Of a stretch of DNA of 37,201 bases, positions 33,564-37,201 are shown in pieces. The position numbers were made by a program, and so were the translations under genes. Within the stretch, counting starts at the first letter, position 1. Each line of letters opens with the position of its first letter. The DNA is from Pseudonocardia sp. CNS-139 (GTDB lineage: Bacteria; Actinomycetota; Actinomycetes; Mycobacteriales; Pseudonocardiaceae), in the NCBI GenBank assembly GCA_001942415.1, contig MKJX01000218.1, positions 1-37,201 on the forward strand, read 5' to 3'. The notes under the pieces were generated by a model. It saw only the letters and a list, made by a program, of their open reading frames with translations, was not told where the DNA came from and did no database searches.

Positions 33564-34882
33564 TCAGCTGGCCGCGCGCGGCGCCGGGATGTCGCGGACG
33601 GCCGCCCCGCCGGCGACGCGCACGAGGTTGCGCCCGTCGCGCTTGGCCGTGTACAGCGCCGCGTCGGCGGCCTTGAGCACCTGCTCCAGGCCGGCGCCGT
33701 CGGCCGGCACCGCGGCCGCGCCGACCGAGACCGTGAGCCCGCTGACCGTGAGCCCGTCGCCGTCGGGCGTGCGGACGGCGACGTCGAGCGCCGCGACCCG
33801 CTTGCGGACGCGCTCGGCCACCTCGTACATCTGCGTGTGGCCGGCGGCCCCGGGCGCGAGGTCGGGCAGCACCACCACGAACTCCTCGCCGCCGAACCGG
33901 CCGACGACGTCCTGGTCGCGCACGCCGGCCCGCAGCGCGCCCGCGACGGCCGCGAGCACCACGTCGCCGGCGAGGTGCCCGTAGGCGTCGTTGACCAGCT
34001 TGAAGTGGTCGAGGTCGAGGATGAGCACGGCCGACGACCCGCCGGAGCGCTGGGCCCGCCGCACGGCCCGCGCCGCCTCCGCCTGCCACGCGGCGGCGTT
34101 GAGCAGGCCGGTCTTGGCGTCGGTGCTGGCCTCCTCCTCCAGCTGGCGCACCTTCACGGCACGGTGCAGCACGAGGATCGGCGGCAGCACCAGCGCGATC
34201 AGCCCCGGCGTGGAGCCGAGCGCGACGGCCGCGAGCGCGCCCATGCAGAGGGTGGCGACCTCGACGGCGTTGTCGTCCCAGCGCCCGACCAGCTCCCGGA
34301 TGCCGGCCCGGTCCCGGGTGACCGCGAGCGCGGCCGCGACCAGGATGTTGTTGACGACGACGTAGAGCAGCACCGCCAGCGCGACGCTGACCACGCCGAC
34401 GACGTCCTCGGGGCCGTCGGGCAGGCCGCCCGCGCTCGCGACCACGGCGTGCGCGGCGCCGGCCGCGAGCAGCACGGTGGCCGTGGTGTAGACGTGCCGG
34501 TAGAGCGGGGTGTGCGTGGGGCGCCAGACCCGCTGCCACAGGTGCAGGTAGACCAGCGCGATCACGCAGGCCGCGAGCAGCGGCGGGAGCAGCAGCGCCG
34601 CCGCGAACGCCAGACGGAGCTGAGGTCGAAGTAGGACGTTCCGCGGCCCGGCGGCGGGCCCGCCTCGATGCCGGTGGCCAGCTCGGTGTGGACCACCGCG
34701 AGCAGCGTGAGGAACCCGGCGAGGCCGATCTCGGCGGGGGTGGGGGTGGTGGCGAGGGCGGCGACGAGCGCGAGGGCCCCGACCTCGACGGCGAGGACGA
34801 CCGCGATGGCCCGCGGCGGGAGCCGCCAGAACGGGCGGCGCTCCTCCGGCGGGGACGGCTCGTGCACGACCGTTTCCTCCAT
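33564..34882 (-). CDS. Membrane diguanylate cyclase, GGDEF-A, one frame break
   Basis: About 440 aa from ATG 34882. It makes cyclic di-GMP from two GTP. The N-terminal half has about six membrane helices (AIAVVLAVEVGALALVAALA, AGFLTLLAVVHTELATGIEA, VVGVVSVALAVLLYVVVNNI and others) that form an unrecognised sensor. A break near 34610 splits FDLSSVW from FAAALLLPPLLAACVIALVY. The catalytic domain has STDAKTGLLNAAAWQAEAAR, LILDLDHFKLVNDAYGHLAG and the active GRFGGEEFVVVLP. An inhibitory RxxD site (RDQD) lies five residues before GGEEF, so product inhibition is likely. It is a paralogue of the gene upstream and precedes dxs by 1 bp. Confidence 0.9.
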
Positions 34883-35021
34883 CCCAGCAACCGAGTTGCC
34901 GCAGCGATCCGGCTCACTTCCGGAGGCTAGTGAGGCGGCGTGGAGGTGTCAGGAGGTCTGACATCGCTCATCGGGGTGGACCTGTGCTACGTGCAGGTCA
35001 CCCTGCGTGATGTTGGCCTGG

Positions 35022-36391
35022 TCAACCGGCCGCGGCGGGCGGCGCGGCGCTCGCGCTCGGCGACGGGACGGGCAGCGCGCGGCCCAGCCGCACCAGGTTG
35101 CGCCCGGCGCGTTTCGCGGCGTAGAGCGCGGTGTCCGCGGCCTGCAGCACGCCGCGCAGGTCGGCGTCCTCGGGGGCGACCGCGCCGCCGATCGACACGC
35201 TCAGCCCGGTGACGGTCAGCGGGCCGTCAGGCGTCGGGATCTCGACGCGCAGCGCGGCCACCCGGCGGCGGATGCGCTCGGCGACGTTCTCCAGCTCGTT
35301 GCGCCGGCGTCGCCGGAGCCGGCCATGGCCAGCCCGGTGAGCAGGACGACGAACTCCTCGCCGCCGAACCGGCCCACGAGGTCGCCCTCGCGCACCTCGG
35401 CGCGCAGCGCGCCGGCCACCGCGGCGAGCACGTGGTCGCCCGCGATGTGGCCGTGGGTGTCGTTGACGACCTTGAAGTGGTCGAGGTCGAGCACGAGCAC
35501 GCCCTGCGGGCCGTCCTCGCCGCGGCCCCGGCGCAGCACCCGCTCGGCCTGCGCGTGCCACGCGGCCGCCGTGAGCAGGCCGGTCTTGCCGTCGGTGCGG
35601 GCCGCCTCCTCCAGCTGGCGCACGAGCACCGCGCGGTGCAGCACCAGCAGCGGCGGGAGCACGAGCAGCACCAGCCAGCCGTTGATGCCCAGCACGATCG
35701 CCACCAGCGCGCCCAGGCACAGCGTCGCGATCTCCAGGACGTTCTCGTCCCACGAGGCGAAGACCTTGCTGAGGTTGGCCTGCGGCATGCTCACCGCGAT
35801 GGCGCCGGCGACCAGACAGCTGTTGACGGTGGTGTAGACGAGCAGGGCGAGCGCGAGCGCCCACAGCTCGTGGCCGCCCACCGTCGGGGCGCCGCCCGTG
35901 AGGCCGTCGGCGTAGCCGAGCACGGCGGCCGCCGCGAGGCAGGCCAGCACGACGGTGGCGGAGTTGTAGACCTGCTTGTAGGCCGGGACGCGCAGCCGCC
36001 AGGCCCGCCACCACAGGTGGCAGTGCACGATCACCGCGACGAGCGCGGCCCACGCGCCGGGCAGCGCGACGGCGGCCGCGAACGTCCAGACCGAGCCGAG
36101 GTCGACGTGGTTGCCGTCGGTGAAGCGCCGCCGCACGCGTTCGACGCCGAGCGAGATCTCGGTGTGCGCGATGCCGAGCGCGCACAGCACACCGGCGATC
36201 TGCAGCTGCGGGACGGTCGGGATCGGGCCGCCGGCGAGCCCCAGCGCGACGAGCCCGAGCGCGGTGGCCTCGACGACGAGCACCGGCCCGAGCAGGCGAC
36301 CGGACAGGCCCCAGAGCGGCCAACGGTGCACGGCGGTCCACCGGGCCCGTGGACCGCTCGTCCCGTCGTCGTTCGCTCCGTCTACAGCCAT
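35022..36391 (-). CDS. Membrane diguanylate cyclase, GGDEF-B, one frame break
   Basis: About 456 aa from ATG 36391. Same architecture as GGDEF-A: about six membrane helices (GPVLVVEATALGLVALGLAG, VWTFAAAVALPGAWAALVAV, ATVVLACLAAAAVLGYA) followed by ARTDGKTGLLTAAAWHAQAE and LVLDLDHFKVVNDTHGHIAG, with catalytic GRFGGEEFVVLL. The RxxD inhibitory site is REGD, at the standard distance. A frame break near 35308 separates the GGDEF core from NELENVAERIRRRVAALRVE and the end SIGGAVAPEDADLRGVLQAA. Shared motifs such as HTExxxGxE and LPPxLVLHRAVxVRQLEE show that A and B arose by tandem duplication. It heads the minus-strand run of five genes. Confidence 0.9.
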
Positions 36392-36586
36392 CCGCGCTCT
36401 CAGTCGACGTGCCGCGGCTCAAGGCGGGGAACCCTCGGCCCGGGGGTACGGGGCGCCAGCCTAGTCCAACGCCCCGAGCCAAGACCACACGCAAGAGTTG
36501 CGGCACCACCCGGTCGTGTAACAGTGAAGCAGCTCAGAGCCACGAACAGTGACCAATGCCACTTTCGGGTGAGTTAGGTAGGCCGG
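36392..36586. other. Intergenic region between GGDEF-B and the hexapeptide array
   Basis: 195 bp upstream of GGDEF-B on one side and the array locus on the other. On the minus strand TAGGCT (36463-36458) is a possible -10 for GGDEF-B. On the plus strand TTGCGG-N15-TAACAG (from about 36498) is a weak promoter-like pair that could serve the array. I see no RNA gene or strong hairpin. Confidence 0.3.
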
Positions 36587-36772
36587 ATGGCGGGCTCTTC
36601 CTCGTGCCGACGGGGGTATGCCTGCCGCCGTGCGGGCGCCCGTTCCGGAGCCACGGCGTCCCCGCCTGAGAACGCGCAGTTCCCGAACGATCCACCGCTG
36701 TCGGCCCGAGTCGCGGGATCATCCCGACCGGTGACCGACTCTGTAAGAAGTAGACGCGGAACGGGGAGGTGA
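36587..36772 (+). CDS. Possible 61-aa ORF leading into the hexapeptide array
   Basis: ATG 36587 with a weak AGGTAGG 4 nt upstream gives MAGSSSCRRGYACRRAGARS and on to a TGA at 36770-36772. The product is Ser/Arg-rich with no known domain and its third-position G+C is lower than in the housekeeping genes, so coding evidence is weak. Its stop overlaps by GTGA with the GTG that can start array copy 1, the kind of overlap used for translational coupling. It may be a real leader ORF for the array or chance. Confidence 0.25.
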   Translation: MAGSSSCRRGYACRRAGARSGATASPPENAQFPNDPPLSARVAGSSRPVTDSVRSRRGTGR

Positions 36773-36798
36773 TCGAATTTCGCAACCACAACTGGTGA
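36769..36798 (+). CDS. Hexapeptide array copy 1, variant with 9-codon reading frame
   Basis: At the position where other copies have ATG or GTG this one has TTT. The upstream GGAGGTGATC (36767-36776 region) is a full-length match to the 16S anti-Shine-Dalgarno, and its own GTG (36769) is in frame, giving M-I-E-F-R-N-H-N-W. That GTG overlaps the TGA of the preceding 61-aa ORF, so initiation by coupling is possible. Otherwise the copy may be a decayed or silent member. Confidence 0.4.
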   Translation: MIEFRNHNW

Positions 36799-36837
36799 CA
36801 AAAGTGCCCGCCGATCCCGGCCCATCGAGGAGGACCC

Positions 36838-36858
36838 GTGCGCAACCACAACTGGTGA
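36838..36858 (+). CDS. Hexapeptide mini-gene copy 2 (MRNHNW)
   Basis: GTG start, five sense codons CGC AAC CAC AAC TGG and TGA. GAGGAGG at 36827-36833 lies 4 nt upstream. The product fMet-Arg-Asn-His-Asn-Trp ends in His-Asn-Trp. In biarylitide loci the pentapeptide precursor MRYYH is cross-linked between side chains two residues apart by a P450; here His4 and Trp6 have the same spacing, so a similar RiPP precursor role is possible but unproven. Confidence 0.7.
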   Translation: MRNHNW

Positions 36859-36898
36859 CCGACGACAGCCACCCGACTTGTGCGGAGAGGAGCGCCCG

Positions 36899-36919
36899 AT
36901 GCGCAACCACAACTGGTGA
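36899..36919 (+). CDS. Hexapeptide mini-gene copy 3 (MRNHNW)
   Basis: ATG start with AGGAG (36888-36892) 6 nt upstream; peptide identical to copy 2. The start differs from copy 2 only as ATG versus GTG, a change that keeps the initiator. Confidence 0.7.
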   Translation: MRNHNW

Positions 36920-36986
36920 GACCATCCCGCCACCGGCCCTCGAACAGCCCTGGACCCGGCCCTGACCAGCACGGAGGTGACCCGCA

Positions 36987-37007
36987 GTGCGCAACCACAA
37001 CTGGTGA
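36987..37007 (+). CDS. Hexapeptide mini-gene copy 4 (MRNHNW)
   Basis: GTG start with GGAGGTGA beginning at 36973, core GGAGG 9 nt upstream. Same peptide. It has the longest preceding gap (88 bp between starts). Confidence 0.7.
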   Translation: MRNHNW

Positions 37008-37069
37008 CCCGCGGAGCCCGCAGCAACCGTTCGGAATGCGAACAGGAGTGGACGGAAGGAGTGGCTGCA

Positions 37070-37090
37070 GTGCGTAACCACAACTGGTGA
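37070..37090 (+). CDS. Hexapeptide mini-gene copy 5 (MRNHNW, synonymous CGT)
   Basis: GTG start with GGAAGGAG (37054-37061) 8 nt upstream. The Arg codon is CGT rather than CGC, the only internal difference among the six units; it is silent, which fits selection on the peptide. Confidence 0.72.
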   Translation: MRNHNW

Positions 37091-37132
37091 GACCACACCC
37101 TGAACGGCCCAACGACCGATGAGGAGTGCGCG

Positions 37133-37153
37133 ATGCGCAACCACAACTGGTGA
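37133..37153 (+). CDS. Hexapeptide mini-gene copy 6 (MRNHNW)
   Basis: ATG start with GAGGAG (37121-37126) 6 nt upstream. Same peptide. It is the last full copy in the window; another Shine-Dalgarno-like GAGGAG at 37191-37196 suggests a further copy or a downstream gene starting just beyond the edge. Confidence 0.7.
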   Translation: MRNHNW

Positions 37154-37171
37154 CCCGGATACGTATCAGAC

Positions 37172-37201
37172 ATGACGCAGTCGCGACCACGAGGAGATCC
37201 C
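37172..37201 (+). CDS. Possible start of the gene downstream of the array, cut by the window edge
   Basis: ATG 37172 opens a frame M-T-Q-S-R-P-R-G-D-P that is uninterrupted to the edge, 18 nt after copy 6. It lacks a clear ribosome-binding site, while GAGGAG at 37191 would serve a start just outside the window. Ten codons are too few to name a product. If the array is a RiPP precursor locus, a modifying enzyme such as a P450 would be expected here. Confidence 0.25.
   Translation, partial: MTQSRPRGDP

Larger units (their letters stand above)
36769..37153 (+). repeat. Array of six 18-nt units, each the body of a hexapeptide mini-gene
   Basis: The unit CGCAACCACAACTGGTGA occurs at 36781, 36841, 36902, 36990, 37073 (with CGT first) and 37136. 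Starts are 60, 61, 88, 83 and 63 bp apart (by the homologous start-codon position). The unit encodes R-N-H-N-W-stop. In copies 2-6 it is preceded directly by ATG or GTG and, 4-9 nt further up, by a purine-rich Shine-Dalgarno; the intervening 40-70 bp are otherwise unrelated. Spacings are neither constant (unlike CRISPR) nor multiples of the helical turn (unlike iterons). Conservation stops sharply at the start and stop codons. This is the pattern of repeated tiny genes, not of a DNA-level repeat. Confidence 0.9.

Noticed and set aside
36769..37153. CRISPR array
   Set aside because: Units are only 18 nt, not palindromic, spacers vary from about 39 to 67 nt, each spacer ends in a Shine-Dalgarno plus start codon, and no cas gene is present.
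36769..37153. Iterons or regulator-binding direct repeats
   Set aside because: Spacings (60, 61, 88, 83, 63) are not helically phased. Conservation ends exactly at start and stop codons, and each copy is tied to a ribosome-binding site.
36534..37190. 218-codon minus-strand ORF with repeated HQLWLR / SPVVVAH / TSCGCA segments
   Set aside because: The repeated peptides are the complement of the mini-gene unit read in three different frames, because unit spacings are not multiples of three; the ORF is a shadow of the array.

Overview
The window is about 70-75% G+C, with strongly G/C-ending codons, frequent GTG starts, 4-nt ATGA/GTGA gene overlaps and several genes that start only 5-8 nt after a TANNNT -10 box (leaderless mRNAs). 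Together with an actinobacterial block (hemE, hemG/cgoX, hemQ, DUF3000, response regulator, RNase D, dxs) this points to a high-G+C actinomycete, plausibly near Pseudonocardiaceae; the genus is a guess. About 20 single-base frame breaks fall in otherwise orthodox, partly essential genes (dxs, hemG, hemQ), so most look like sequence errors rather than pseudogenes. Frame-broken genes are listed with their full extents.

Layout. 1-6.1 kb: a low-complexity protein running off the left edge, a class III aminotransferase, a TcmP-type methyltransferase, a VOC protein, a conserved-looking 65-aa protein, a serine beta-lactamase-like hydrolase and a pentapeptide-repeat protein with a 31-bp tandem duplication. 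6.2-10.8 kb: a hydroxy-acid module, LarA-family racemase, MHS-type transporter and IclR regulator on the minus strand with a divergent LysR regulator. 11-13.1 kb: an ECF41 (SigJ-like) sigma factor and an NDH-2-like flavoprotein. 13.1-17.4 kb: two translationally coupled P450s divergent from a membrane Ser/Thr kinase. 17.4-21.6 kb: an unknown protein, a LigD-type primase-polymerase, a small membrane protein, MsrB and a secreted alpha/beta hydrolase. 21.6-26.8 kb: haem genes hemE-hemG and hemQ, split by a tetR/NmrA-like divergent pair. 26.9-36.4 kb: DUF3000, an orphan LuxR-type response regulator with a four-segment leader, RNase D, and a long minus-strand run of GGDEF, GGDEF, dxs, OmpR-type regulator and histidine kinase.

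36.77-37.15 kb, the most unusual part: six near-identical 18-nt units spaced 60-88 bp. In five of them the unit is the body of a complete seven-codon gene, (A/G)TG then R-N-H-N-W and TGA, each with its own Shine-Dalgarno 4-9 nt upstream. The start codon alternates ATG/GTG and the only internal difference is synonymous (CGC to CGT). I read this as an array of hexapeptide mini-genes encoding MRNHNW. By analogy with the biarylitide pentapeptide precursor MRYYH and its P450, the best hypothesis is a multi-gene minimal RiPP precursor locus whose modifying enzyme lies just beyond the right edge. That role is inference; the array itself is directly visible.
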